A stretch of 64,000 nt of DNA from assembly GCF_001426345.1 (NCBI RefSeq), contig NZ_LMEM01000015.1, positions 62,001-126,000 on the forward strand. Reading direction: 5' to 3'. Under the pieces are notes generated by a model that was given only the letters and a program-made list of their open reading frames with translations, made no database searches and was not told where the DNA came from. This stretch comes from Devosia sp. Root436. GTDB taxonomy: Bacteria; Pseudomonadota; Alphaproteobacteria; Rhizobiales; Devosiaceae. Both the position numbers and the translations under genes were made by a program. How positions within the stretch are numbered: the stretch's first letter is position 1; the number at the start of each line of letters is the position of its first letter. Positions 26,707 through 34,551 of the stretch are shown here, one piece after another.

Positions 26707-26713
26707 GAGAAAG

Positions 26714-27163
26714 TCAGCTCCGGAATTGCTGGTGGCATTGACCGCAGGTGCCGCCTAGGGCGCGCAGGGCGGTGGCATAGGCCGTCGCGTCGCCGGCTTC
26801 GGCGGCGGCTATGGCTTCGGTGGCGGCAGTCTTGCCGGTTTCGAGAATGGCGTTGAAGGCGTCCCAGTTTTCCCAGATGGCGGGCAGCGCCTTGCTGTCG
26901 CCGACGATGGAGCCTTCGGGGAAGAGCGCGGGAATATGGGTGTAGTTGGTCAGGACGGTATTGACGGCAGCGGCGGCTTCGGCGCCGGACAGGCCATTGA
27001 GCGTGCGCATCAGGCCGCCATCCTCGCGCATCAGGGCCTTGCGCATGGTCACGGCCTCTTCGGGCGTGGCGGGCGGAACGAAAGCGTCCTGCGCCATGGC
27101 GGCAACGGCGCCCAGGGCCAGCAGGCCAGCGATGGCCATGGCGGAAATATGCTTGATCGACAT
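26714..27163 (-). CDS. Cytochrome c' (four-helix bundle c-type cytochrome)
   Basis: A 149-residue periplasmic protein. Residues 1-24 are a signal peptide ending AMAQ. The mature part is a four-helix bundle with the haem-attachment site CGQCH at residues 140-144, placed near the C-terminus as in cytochrome c' and c-556 proteins. It has MRKALMREDGGLM in the first helix. Cytochromes c' bind NO and CO and protect against nitrosative stress; c-556 members carry electrons. No redox partner is adjacent. The gene has its own terminator and is bracketed by inverted family B repeats. Confidence 0.92.
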   Translation of the reverse strand: MSIKHISAMAIAGLLALGAVAAMAQDAFVPPATPEEAVTMRKALMREDGGLMRTLNGLSGAEAAAAVNTVLTNYTHIPALFPEGSIVGDSKALPAIWENWDAFNAILETGKTAATEAIAAAEAGDATAYATALRALGGTCGQCHQQFRS

Positions 27164-27265
27164 GAGTGCACCCTCATTGAGACTGACGGCAAGGTGGCAT
27201 GGCAGGGCTGCAGGCCCAACGCCTACACGGGAATGTTATCAGCGATTGCAAGGTGTTAGCCTCTA

Positions 27266-27320
27266 ACCTCTCCTTTGGGGGAGAGGTCGACTTGCGAAGC
27301 AAGGCAGGTGAGGGGGCCTT
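27266..27320. repeat. Family B repeat, copy 6 (upstream of cytochrome c')
   Basis: ACCTCTCCTTTGGGGGAGAG, then GACTTGCGAAGC and GGTGAGGGGGCCTT. It is the inverted partner of 26652-26706, with about 52 of 55 positions matching by eye. Confidence 0.8.
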
Positions 27321-27340
27321 CCCCACGCACCTCACCCAGT

Positions 27341-27393
27341 AAAGGCCCCCTCACCCGGCGCTGCGCGCCGACCTCTCCCCCGAAGGGAGAGGT
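27341..27393. repeat. Family B repeat, copy 7, overlapping the end of a CDS
   Basis: AAAGGCCCCCTCACCCGGCG, CTGCGCGCCG, ACCTCTCCCCCGAAGGGAGA. It covers the last codons and the stop of the fumarylacetoacetase-fold gene ending at 27351. Confidence 0.75.
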
Positions 27394-28397
27394 GAAGAAA
27401 CCAGTTCCACGGTCTGCATCATATCTCCGAAGGTGGACGTTCCGTCGGGGGAGAGGGCGCCGATGCGGATGGTGTCGCCGGGCTTGAGGAAGGGGGTGCG
27501 GGCGCGGCCGTATTTAAGTTTTTCCACGGTGCGAGCCTCGGCAATGCAGCCGAAGCCGATGCCGTCGCGCTTGATGGGCAGGGTTTCGTCATGGCGGTTG
27601 GACACGGTGCCGCCGCCGATGATGGTGCCGGCAGCCAGATTGCGGGTGCGGGCGGCTTCGACGATAAGGTCGGCGAAGTCGAAGTGCATGTCGGTGCCGG
27701 CATTGGGCTGGCCGTAAAGCGTACCGTTGACCTCGATGCGAATGGGCAGGTGGAGGCGATTATCGCGCCAGGCCGTGCCGAGGCTTTCCGGCGTGGCGAC
27801 AACGGGCGCGAAGCTGGTGGCGGGCTTGGCGTGGAAGAAGCCGAAGCCGTTCTGCAGGTCATCGGCGACGAGGCGGCGCAAGGAGACGTCGTTGCAGACG
27901 GTGACGAGGCGAATGGCAGAGGCGGCCTGGGCCCTGGTGGCGCCCATGGGCACCGGACCGGTGATGACGGCGACTTCAGCCTCGAAATCGAGGGCGAGAT
28001 CGGGATCGGTGATGGCGATGGGATCGGATGGAGCGAGCAGCGAATCGGAGCCGCCCTGATAGAGCAGCGGGCGGGTCGATTGCAGCTCCTCGTCCTTGCT
28101 GCCCTTGAGGCTGCGGACGCGTTCGAGGTGGCTCAGATAGCCCGAGCCGTCGATCCACTGATAGGCGCGTGGCAGCGGCGCCAGTGCCTGGGCGGTGTCG
28201 AAGGCCTGACCGGCTATGGCGCCGGCATCGAGCTGAGCGGCAAGGGCGGAAAGGGCCGGGGCGTGGGCGTTCCAGTCGTCCAGGGCGGCCTGCAAAGTGG
28301 GGGCGATGCGGGTGGCGGAGACGCAGCGGGTGAGGTCGGCCGAGAGCACGACGAGCTGGCCATCGGGGCGGCCGTTGCGGAGGGTGGCTAACTTCAT
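27351..28397 (-). CDS. Fumarylacetoacetate hydrolase-family protein
   Basis: A 348-residue enzyme. The C-terminal FAH fold shows LDFEAEVAVITGPVP (metal glutamates), RLVTVCNDVSLR, FFHAKPATSFAPV, and GTIIGGGTVSN. Family members hydrolyse C-C bonds of beta-diketo acids or hydrate/decarboxylate related acids with Mg2+. This longer form with an N-terminal domain resembles fumarylacetoacetases. No tyrosine-degradation genes are adjacent. The last 12 or so residues (PLPSGERSARSAG) come from a family B repeat. ATG 28397 fits the family start MKLATLRNG. Confidence 0.85.
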   Translation of the reverse strand: MKLATLRNGRPDGQLVVLSADLTRCVSATRIAPTLQAALDDWNAHAPALSALAAQLDAGAIAGQAFDTAQALAPLPRAYQWIDGSGYLSHLERVRSLKGSKDEELQSTRPLLYQGGSDSLLAPSDPIAITDPDLALDFEAEVAVITGPVPMGATRAQAASAIRLVTVCNDVSLRRLVADDLQNGFGFFHAKPATSFAPVVATPESLGTAWRDNRLHLPIRIEVNGTLYGQPNAGTDMHFDFADLIVEAARTRNLAAGTIIGGGTVSNRHDETLPIKRDGIGFGCIAEARTVEKLKYGRARTPFLKPGDTIRIGALSPDGTSTFGDMMQTVELVSSPLPSGERSARSAG

Positions 28398-28538
28398 CGC
28401 GGTCAAATCTCGCAAACGTGTGGCCTTGCAGCGCTACCGTGGCAACGGCGGCGCCAGTATAATGTTGCAATCGGTCCTAGCGTTGTCTTAAGGCCGGAAC
28501 GAACGGCGCGCGGCGCGCCGCGAAGAGGATGGACAGGC

Positions 28539-29690
28539 TTGGGCAGAAACGGCGTACGCGCCCTGATATTGACGGCGATGGCAGCGATCTGCGTGTTGCT
28601 GGATGTCAACGTCGTCTATGCGCAGGCGGCACAATGCTTCCAGCTTGAGGCAGCGTTGCGGCAGTTCGACGGCAATTCGGCCTATCAGCAGATGGGCGGC
28701 AATTCGCAGGCGGCGCGGCAAGCGCAGCGCGACGTGCAGGCCATGGAAAGCCGCTATGTGCGCGACGGGTGCAATGACGCCGCCAAGGCGGGCATTCCGC
28801 TGACGCCACAATGCCAGCAGATCGGCCAGGAAGTGCTGCGCCTGCGGGAGGTGGCCGCAGGGGTTGCCCAGCAGGTAGAGACCGCCAATGCGGTCGGCGC
28901 GCAGCGCGAGGCGATCCTGCAGGAAATGGCGCGATTTGGCTGCGGCGCCAACCAGGGATCGAGTGCGACATTCACCACCGAGCGGCAGTCGGTGTTCGAT
29001 CGCATTTTCGGCACAACATCGCAGGGCGATTTCACCGACGGGCAGATGATCGACGGCGGGGATTACTGGGGCTATCAGGGCTACCAGACGGTGCGAACGG
29101 TCTGCGTGCGGCTGAGCGACGGCTATTTCTGGCCGATCAGCTATTCCACCCTGCCCGACTACGTTGGCAATGACGCGATCACTTGCCAGCAGAGCTGTCC
29201 GACGACGGCGGTGGACCTCTATTTCTACGATAATCCGGGCCAGGAGCCCGAGCAGATGCGCAACCAGTATGGCGAGCCCTATACGGCGCTGCCGACGGCC
29301 TTTGCCTATCGCGACGCGCTGGACACCAGCCCCGGGGCCAGTTGCAAGGTGGCGCCGCAGGCGGACGGCAAGCTGAGCGTGGCGACGCGGGCCGATGGAT
29401 CGAGCCGCACGATGATCGAGGTGGAGGGGGTGACCTTCCCGTTGCCACTGCGCGATCCGCGCGGCGTGGCGCCGGTGCAGGCGCCGATCGAAGCGCCACT
29501 GGAAACGGCTGTTCTGGTGGATGTGCCCCTGCCCCGCCCGCGTCCGGCCGGCCCCGGCGAAACGCCGGTGACGCGGCCGGTTCAGGCAGAAACCGAGACC
29601 GAAATGCGATTGGTGCAGTTCGGCGACAAGGTGGTCAGGGTAGTCGGTCCAGACACGCCTTACGCCCAACCAGTGGGAGCAGGGACTTAA
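28539..29690 (+). CDS. DUF2865-domain secreted protein
   Basis: A 383-residue protein with a signal peptide (residues 1-29, ending VYAQA). The middle has cysteine-containing helices and then the DUF2865 core: YQTVRTVCVRLSDGYFWPIS, CQQSCPTTAVDLYFYDNPGQ and YGEPYTALPTAFAYRD, with paired cysteines that probably form disulfides in the periplasm. The domain is found mainly in Rhizobiales and has no assigned role. TTG 28539 is the only start before the signal peptide and has GAGGA nine bases upstream. Its last 56 bases overlap the end of gltX on the other strand. Confidence 0.85.
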   Translation: MGRNGVRALILTAMAAICVLLDVNVVYAQAAQCFQLEAALRQFDGNSAYQQMGGNSQAARQAQRDVQAMESRYVRDGCNDAAKAGIPLTPQCQQIGQEVLRLREVAAGVAQQVETANAVGAQREAILQEMARFGCGANQGSSATFTTERQSVFDRIFGTTSQGDFTDGQMIDGGDYWGYQGYQTVRTVCVRLSDGYFWPISYSTLPDYVGNDAITCQQSCPTTAVDLYFYDNPGQEPEQMRNQYGEPYTALPTAFAYRDALDTSPGASCKVAPQADGKLSVATRADGSSRTMIEVEGVTFPLPLRDPRGVAPVQAPIEAPLETAVLVDVPLPRPRPAGPGETPVTRPVQAETETEMRLVQFGDKVVRVVGPDTPYAQPVGAGT

Positions 29691-30960
29691 GCTCGGGGCC
29701 GTCGTGACGGCCGGTCAGGGCCATGCGCAGCGGCAGGAACAGGGCCTTGCCCTTGCGGCCGGTGGCTGATTTGAGCGCGTCGGTCCACAGGCTCCAGGTG
29801 GTTTCGTCCCACGGCTCCGCAGGCAGCATGGCCTTGGCGAGGGCGAGGAAATCGCGGTCCTCGTCGGCAATGACGGGCTCCAGGGGGCCGGTGACCAGTT
29901 TGGCCCATTCCTCGATGTCGTGAAACTTGCGCAGGTTGTCGCGCAGCAGCAGCCACATGGCTTCGCCTTCGAGGCCGAGGGCGGAGAGGCGAGGGGCGGC
30001 GCCTTCATAGGGCAAGGTGTGCAGCAGGCGGGCATTGAGGCTGTCGAGTTCCGCCGGGTCGAAGCGGGCGGCGCCATGCGAGATCATGGAGAAATCCAGC
30101 CGGTTGGCGATTTCGTCCAGGGTTTCGTAGGTCTCGATGGGCAGGCTGGTGCCGGTGAGGCTGGCCATGATGGCCACGGCCATGGATTCATAGCCGGCAT
30201 CGCGGAAATCGCTGATGGACTGGGAGCCCAGGCGCTTGGAGAAGCCCTGCCCTTCGGCATCGGTGAGCAGGTTATGGTGGCCGAAGGTGGGAATGGCGCC
30301 GCCGAGGGCTTCGAAAATTTCGATCTGCGTGCCGGTATTGGAGACGTGGTCCTCGCCGCGGATGACATGGGTGATGCCCAGATCGATGTCATCGACTACG
30401 GAGGGAAGCGTATAGAGGTAGGAGCCGTCTTCGCGCACCAGGACCGGGTCGGACATGGAGGCGGTGTTGACGGTCTGCGGACCCTTGATGAGGTCGTCGA
30501 AATGGACCGGGCGGCCATCGAGGCGGAAGCGCCAATGGGGCTTGCGGCCTTCGGCTTCGAGGCGGGCGCGATCTTCGGCGGTGAGGCTGAGAGCGGCGCG
30601 ATCGTAGATGGGCGGCTTGTTGAGAAGGCGGGCGCGTGCACGCTTGCGGTCGAGCTCGTCCTCGGTCTCGTAGCAGGGGTAGAGACGGCCGGCCGCGATC
30701 AGGGTCTTGACGGCGGCATCGTAGAGCGCGGTGCGGTCGGACTGGCGGACCAGCAGGTCCGGCGTGATGCCGAGCCAGGCCAGATCGAGTTCGATGCCGT
30801 CGGCAAATTCACGGGTAGAGCGAGCATGGTCGGTATCGTCCATGCGCAGGACGTATGTGCCGCCATGGCGGCGGGCATAGAACCAGTTCAGCAGTGCCGG
30901 GCGGGCATTGCCGAGATGGATGCGGCCAGTGGGGGACGGCGCCCAACGAACTGATGTCAT
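29635..30960 (-). CDS. gltX: Glutamyl-tRNA synthetase
   Basis: A 441-residue class I synthetase. The HIGH box is PSPTGRIHLGNARP (about residues 8-20) and the KMSKS equivalent is GFSKRLGS (about 240). It charges tRNA-Glu; many alphaproteobacteria carry two GltX copies, one shorter like this, and the short one may be the tRNA-Gln type. Which copy this is cannot be told here. Its ATG overlaps the stop of the upstream nadE gene (ATGA), so the two form an operon. Its 3' end overlaps the convergent DUF2865 gene by 56 bases. Confidence 0.93.
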   Translation of the reverse strand: MTSVRWAPSPTGRIHLGNARPALLNWFYARRHGGTYVLRMDDTDHARSTREFADGIELDLAWLGITPDLLVRQSDRTALYDAAVKTLIAAGRLYPCYETEDELDRKRARARLLNKPPIYDRAALSLTAEDRARLEAEGRKPHWRFRLDGRPVHFDDLIKGPQTVNTASMSDPVLVREDGSYLYTLPSVVDDIDLGITHVIRGEDHVSNTGTQIEIFEALGGAIPTFGHHNLLTDAEGQGFSKRLGSQSISDFRDAGYESMAVAIMASLTGTSLPIETYETLDEIANRLDFSMISHGAARFDPAELDSLNARLLHTLPYEGAAPRLSALGLEGEAMWLLLRDNLRKFHDIEEWAKLVTGPLEPVIADEDRDFLALAKAMLPAEPWDETTWSLWTDALKSATGRKGKALFLPLRMALTGRHDGPELKSLLPLVGRKACLDRLP

Positions 30961-32624
30961 CCGATCACCCGGTCCTTGTAGCCATTGGTGATGGGATAGC
31001 GGCGACCGAGGCCGAAGGCCTTGACGGTGAGCTTGGGGCCCGGCGCGGCCTGGCGGCGCTTGTATTCGGCGATATTGAGCAGGCGCTCGATGCGTTCCAC
31101 CAGCGGCTGGTCATAGCCCTGGGCGACGATTTCGGCGATGGAGAGTTCATCCTCGACAATGCCTTTCAGGATGGCGTCGAGCACGGGATAGGGCGGCAGG
31201 CTGTCCTGATCGGTCTGGTCCGGGCGCAGCTCGGCCGATGGGGCCTTGGCGATGATGGCGGCCGGGATGATCTCGCCCGAGGGGCCGAGGCAATCGCCGG
31301 GGACGTGGCGGTTGCGCCAGTCGGCCAGACGATAGACCTCCATCTTGAACATGTCCTTGAGCGGGTTGTAGCCGCCATTCATGTCGCCGTAGATGGTGGC
31401 GTAGCCGACGCCCATTTCGGACTTGTTGCCTGTCGTCAGCAGCATGGAGCCGAGCTTGTTGGAAACGGCCATGAGCACGACGCCGCGCATGCGTGACTGG
31501 ATGTTTTCCTCGGCCAGGCCGGCGGGCCGATTGTCGAAGATGGGGGCCAGCTCGGCCAGCGCATCATCGACCGGATTGCCGATGGAGACGATGTCGTAGC
31601 GCACGCCCAGCCGCTCGGCGCAGTCCCTGGCATCCTTGAGGCTGGCTTCCGACGTATAGCGATAGGGCAGCATGATGCAGTGGACGTTTGCGGGGCCGAA
31701 GGCATCGACGGCCATGGCGGCGACCACGGCGCTGTCTATGCCGCCAGACAGGCCGAGCACGACCTGTTTGAAGCCGTTCTTGTGGACATAGTCGCGCAGG
31801 CCGAGAACGCAGGCGAGCCAGGGGGCTTCGTCGGTGGTGGTCAGTTCGGTGACTGCGCCGCTGGCGCAGGTCCAGCCGCTTTCGCCGCGCACCCAGTCGG
31901 AGACGATAAAATCGGTCTGGAAGGACTTGCCCTGGAAGACCAGCCGGTTGCCGGGCTCCATGCCGAAGGAGGCGCCGTCGAAAACCAGCTCGTCCTGGCC
32001 GCCGACCTGGTTGAGATAGAGCATGGGCACATCGTCTTCGGCGACGCGGGCGCGAACCAGATCCTTGCGGACATGCTGCTTGTCGGTCCAGTAGGGCGAG
32101 CCATTGGGGCAGAGCATGATTTCGGCGCCCCGCATGGCGAGATGCTCGCAGACGCTGGGGTGCCAGATATCCTCGCAGATCGGGATGCCTATGGGGACGC
32201 CCTTGATGGTCACCGGCTCGGTCAGCGGGCCTGATGTGAAATAGCGCTTCTCATAGAAGACGTCGGAATTGGGCAATTCGCGCTTGAGCCTGACAGCGAT
32301 GATCCGGCCATTCTCGGCAACCAGGACGGCATTGTGCAGCCCGGTCTTTTCGAGCCAAACGGTGGGGAGGACAAGGACAACATCGGTGCCCGATGTGTCC
32401 GCCACGAGATCGCGCGCGGCCTGCATGGCATCGGCGACGAATTTCGGCTTGAACAGCAGATCATCGGGGAAATAGCCGGTGAGGAACAGTTCGGACAGCA
32501 TGAGAATGTCGGCTTTGGCGGCGACGGCATCCGATAGCGCTGTGCGGGCCAGCGCCAGATTGCCGGCGATATCGCCGACCTTGGGATTGAGCTGGGCGAG
32601 CGCAATACGGAGGCGGTCTGTCAC
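30957..32624 (-). CDS. nadE: Glutamine-dependent NAD+ synthetase
   Basis: A 555-residue two-domain enzyme. The N-terminal nitrilase-type glutaminase has the Glu in LSELFLTGYFPDDL, the Lys in RLKRELPN and the Cys in GIPICEDIW. The C-terminal synthetase has the pyrophosphate loop LGLSGGIDSAVVA (about 288-300) and GNKSEMGVGYATIYGD. It amidates nicotinate adenine dinucleotide to NAD+. GTG 32624 gives the family N-terminus VTDRLRIALAQLNP; ATG 32672 is an in-frame alternative, with no clear ribosome site at either. gltX is coupled downstream. Confidence 0.94.
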   Translation of the reverse strand: MTDRLRIALAQLNPKVGDIAGNLALARTALSDAVAAKADILMLSELFLTGYFPDDLLFKPKFVADAMQAARDLVADTSGTDVVLVLPTVWLEKTGLHNAVLVAENGRIIAVRLKRELPNSDVFYEKRYFTSGPLTEPVTIKGVPIGIPICEDIWHPSVCEHLAMRGAEIMLCPNGSPYWTDKQHVRKDLVRARVAEDDVPMLYLNQVGGQDELVFDGASFGMEPGNRLVFQGKSFQTDFIVSDWVRGESGWTCASGAVTELTTTDEAPWLACVLGLRDYVHKNGFKQVVLGLSGGIDSAVVAAMAVDAFGPANVHCIMLPYRYTSEASLKDARDCAERLGVRYDIVSIGNPVDDALAELAPIFDNRPAGLAEENIQSRMRGVVLMAVSNKLGSMLLTTGNKSEMGVGYATIYGDMNGGYNPLKDMFKMEVYRLADWRNRHVPGDCLGPSGEIIPAAIIAKAPSAELRPDQTDQDSLPPYPVLDAILKGIVEDELSIAEIVAQGYDQPLVERIERLLNIAEYKRRQAAPGPKLTVKAFGLGRRYPITNGYKDRVIG

Positions 32625-32949
32625 GGGGCTGGGCCTAACTGGTGGGCGAAACGATGTGCCTGCCAATAGCATCGGGATGGGCGATGGGCCATAGGGGTGT
32701 GCGGCGGGCCGTCGTTTTGAGGGCTCTCCTGCCTCGCCCTTGCGGTGGAGTGTTTGCTTCTGGCGTTTGGACTCTTTGCCTTCTCCCCTTGAGGGAGAAG
32801 GTGCCCGAAGGGCGGATGAGGGGTGCTGCGCTATCCACGAGCATTGAAGCATGGGATGGCGCAGCACCCCTCACCCGGAAATCCGCTGAACGCGGATTTC
32901 CACCCTCTCCCTAAAGGGGAGAGGGGCAGGAGCCGATAGAGTAGTGCAG
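32625..32949. other. Gap between the outer-membrane barrel and nadE genes
   Basis: 325 bases with no supported gene. It is mostly two family B copies: 32779-32823 and 32867-32926 in opposite sense, joined by further inverted arms GGGTGCTGCGC-ATCC / GGAT-GCGCAGCACCC (one mismatch in 16). The whole 150-base stretch could form one large hairpin. Confidence 0.6.
32779..32926. repeat. Family B repeats, copies 8 and 9 (inverted pair)
   Basis: CCTTCTCCCCTTGAGGGAGA ... GGCGGATGAGGGG, then CCCCTCACCCGGAAATCCGC ... CTAAAGGGGAGAGGGG. The second copy has its own internal stem GGAAATCCGC/GCGGATTTCC. Confidence 0.75.
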
Positions 32950-33915
32950 CTAGAACTTGCCGGTGAGTTCGGCGCGGAGGCCGTAGCGGAAGAGGGAGGC
33001 ATAGGTGGAGGGCAGGGTCATCGTGGGCTGGGCCACGCCACCGGCCGTGCCGTTGAAGACGGCGTCGAGATTGCCTTCGAGATACCAGGCGCGGCCGCCG
33101 GCCCGGATGACGAGGTTTTCGGTGGGGTGGAAACCGGCCATGGCTTCGAGCATGACACCCTGCCCCCGGCCGCTGAGCGTGGTCTGGGCATTTTCGTAGA
33201 CGGGCACGCCAACGCCGGGGAAGTTGAAGCCACCGGGGGCGCTGCCGCCCAGGGCGCCGGTCACATGGGCATAGGGAATCCAGGCGGCTTCGGCCTGGAT
33301 GTCGAACATGTCGAACTCGGCCGTGCCCCTGACGCCCAGGCGCAGGGCGTGAATATCGAAGTCGTCGGGCGCATCGCCGAGCGTGGCGGGATTGCCGCCA
33401 ACCGCATACTGGCCGGTGCCGATATCGGGGGCGTCCTTCCAGTAGTGGTAGCCGACAAGGCCGCCGACGGCGAAGCCGTCGGTCATGGTGCCGAAGGGGA
33501 GCCAACCGAAGTCGGCGCCGGCATAGCCGATGCGCGAATTCGTGCCGATATTGCCGGCAGCGGCCGGGGAAATATCGTAAGTACCGGTGGTGTGGAAGCC
33601 GAGGCCGGCGCGGCCAGCCACATAGGTCTGGGTCGAGAGATCCTCGATCTTGCCGTGCAGTTCGCCGATATGAGTCTGGTCGCGCACGTCAAGACTGACG
33701 GGGCCGAAAGCCGAGGTGAAGCCGGCATTCTGGCCACCCCAGGAATACCAGTAGGCGGCGCCGAACTCGAAGCGGATCGAGTCATCGGGCTGCTCCCAGG
33801 TATCGGGATAGGCCGGGCGCAGCTCGGGATAGGGCTCGAAATAGTCGGCGGCCAATGCCGGGACAGCCAGGCAGATCGCCAGAATGGCCACGGCGCCACA
33901 GAGAGAGCGCTTCAT
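32950..33915 (-). CDS. Outer-membrane beta-barrel protein
   Basis: A 321-residue protein with a signal peptide cut after about residue 22 (CLAVPALAA). The mature chain has alternating strands such as IRFEFGAAYWYSWGG, TYVAGRAGLGF, GFAVGGLVGYHYW, ALRLGVRGTAEFDMFD and LFRYGLRAELTGKF, and ends in Phe, the outer-membrane insertion signal. It is a barrel of the Omp25/OmpA-like class in appearance, but without a peptidoglycan-binding domain. I cannot name the exact family. It stands alone, convergent with nothing and divergent from a response regulator gene. Confidence 0.8.
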   Translation of the reverse strand: MKRSLCGAVAILAICLAVPALAADYFEPYPELRPAYPDTWEQPDDSIRFEFGAAYWYSWGGQNAGFTSAFGPVSLDVRDQTHIGELHGKIEDLSTQTYVAGRAGLGFHTTGTYDISPAAAGNIGTNSRIGYAGADFGWLPFGTMTDGFAVGGLVGYHYWKDAPDIGTGQYAVGGNPATLGDAPDDFDIHALRLGVRGTAEFDMFDIQAEAAWIPYAHVTGALGGSAPGGFNFPGVGVPVYENAQTTLSGRGQGVMLEAMAGFHPTENLVIRAGGRAWYLEGNLDAVFNGTAGGVAQPTMTLPSTYASLFRYGLRAELTGKF

Positions 33916-34135
33916 TGAATCCTCCTGGATCTGTCCACTTGCAGGTCGTCCGGTATTTATCGATCATTAGGGTTAAGTTTCCGCTAAGCGCGAAAGGCAG
34001 GAAGATTGGGAGTTTAGTAACTGCGTGCGCGCAAGTTTGATCGGACGGCGCCCGAATATGCGCCCGAGCGGGCAACCGACGACACGCTGAGGAGTTGCCC
34101 CGAAGCCAGCAGGCGAGTGCGACTGAGAGTAGTGT

Positions 34136-34549
34136 ATGATGACGCGGAAAATATTGGTGGTCGAAGACGAGATTTTCGTCGCAACCGAGATCGAATATGT
34201 GATCGAGGAGATGGGCTTTACCGCCATCGGCATCGCCGCGGATGAACGCACGGCGCTGTCGCTGGCGACGCAGGCCGATGTGGCACTGGTCGATCTCAAC
34301 CTGCAGGACGGCCCCACGGGCATGCGCATCGGCCATATCCTGGCGCAGACGCATGGGGTGACCGTGCTGTTCATGACCGCCAATCCATCTCAACTGGGAG
34401 AGGGAGTACCCGGAACGGTGGGCGTGCTGCCCAAGCCGGTAACCGACCCGGAACTGCGGGCCGCCGTGGCCTATGCCGTGGCGCGGCGCGACGCCGCCGA
34501 GGCGACGCCCCCTGCCCGCCTCAAGCTATTTGACCTGGCGCTGAGCTGA
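34136..34549 (+). CDS. Single-domain response regulator
   Basis: A 137-residue receiver domain with no output domain. The acidic pocket is Glu10-Asp11-Glu12 in VVEDE, the phospho-acceptor is Asp53 in LVDLNLQDG, FMTAN gives the conserved Thr, and LPKPVTD the conserved Lys. It starts at ATG ATG; either is possible. The HWE kinase gene is convergent and ends 2 bases away. Single-domain regulators of this FMTANP/LPKP subtype often pair with HWE kinases in alphaproteobacteria, so partnership is likely but inferred. Confidence 0.92.
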   Translation: MMTRKILVVEDEIFVATEIEYVIEEMGFTAIGIAADERTALSLATQADVALVDLNLQDGPTGMRIGHILAQTHGVTVLFMTANPSQLGEGVPGTVGVLPKPVTDPELRAAVAYAVARRDAAEATPPARLKLFDLALS

Positions 34550-34551
34550 AT

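Larger units (their letters stand above)
26401..26713. other. Gap between cytochrome c' and cysS genes
   Basis: 313 bases without a supported gene. From the cytochrome side it holds a family B repeat (26652-26706), then a strong minus-strand terminator (26591-26618), then the presumed cysS promoter region at about 26401-26560. I found no T-box-like leader. Confidence 0.5.
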
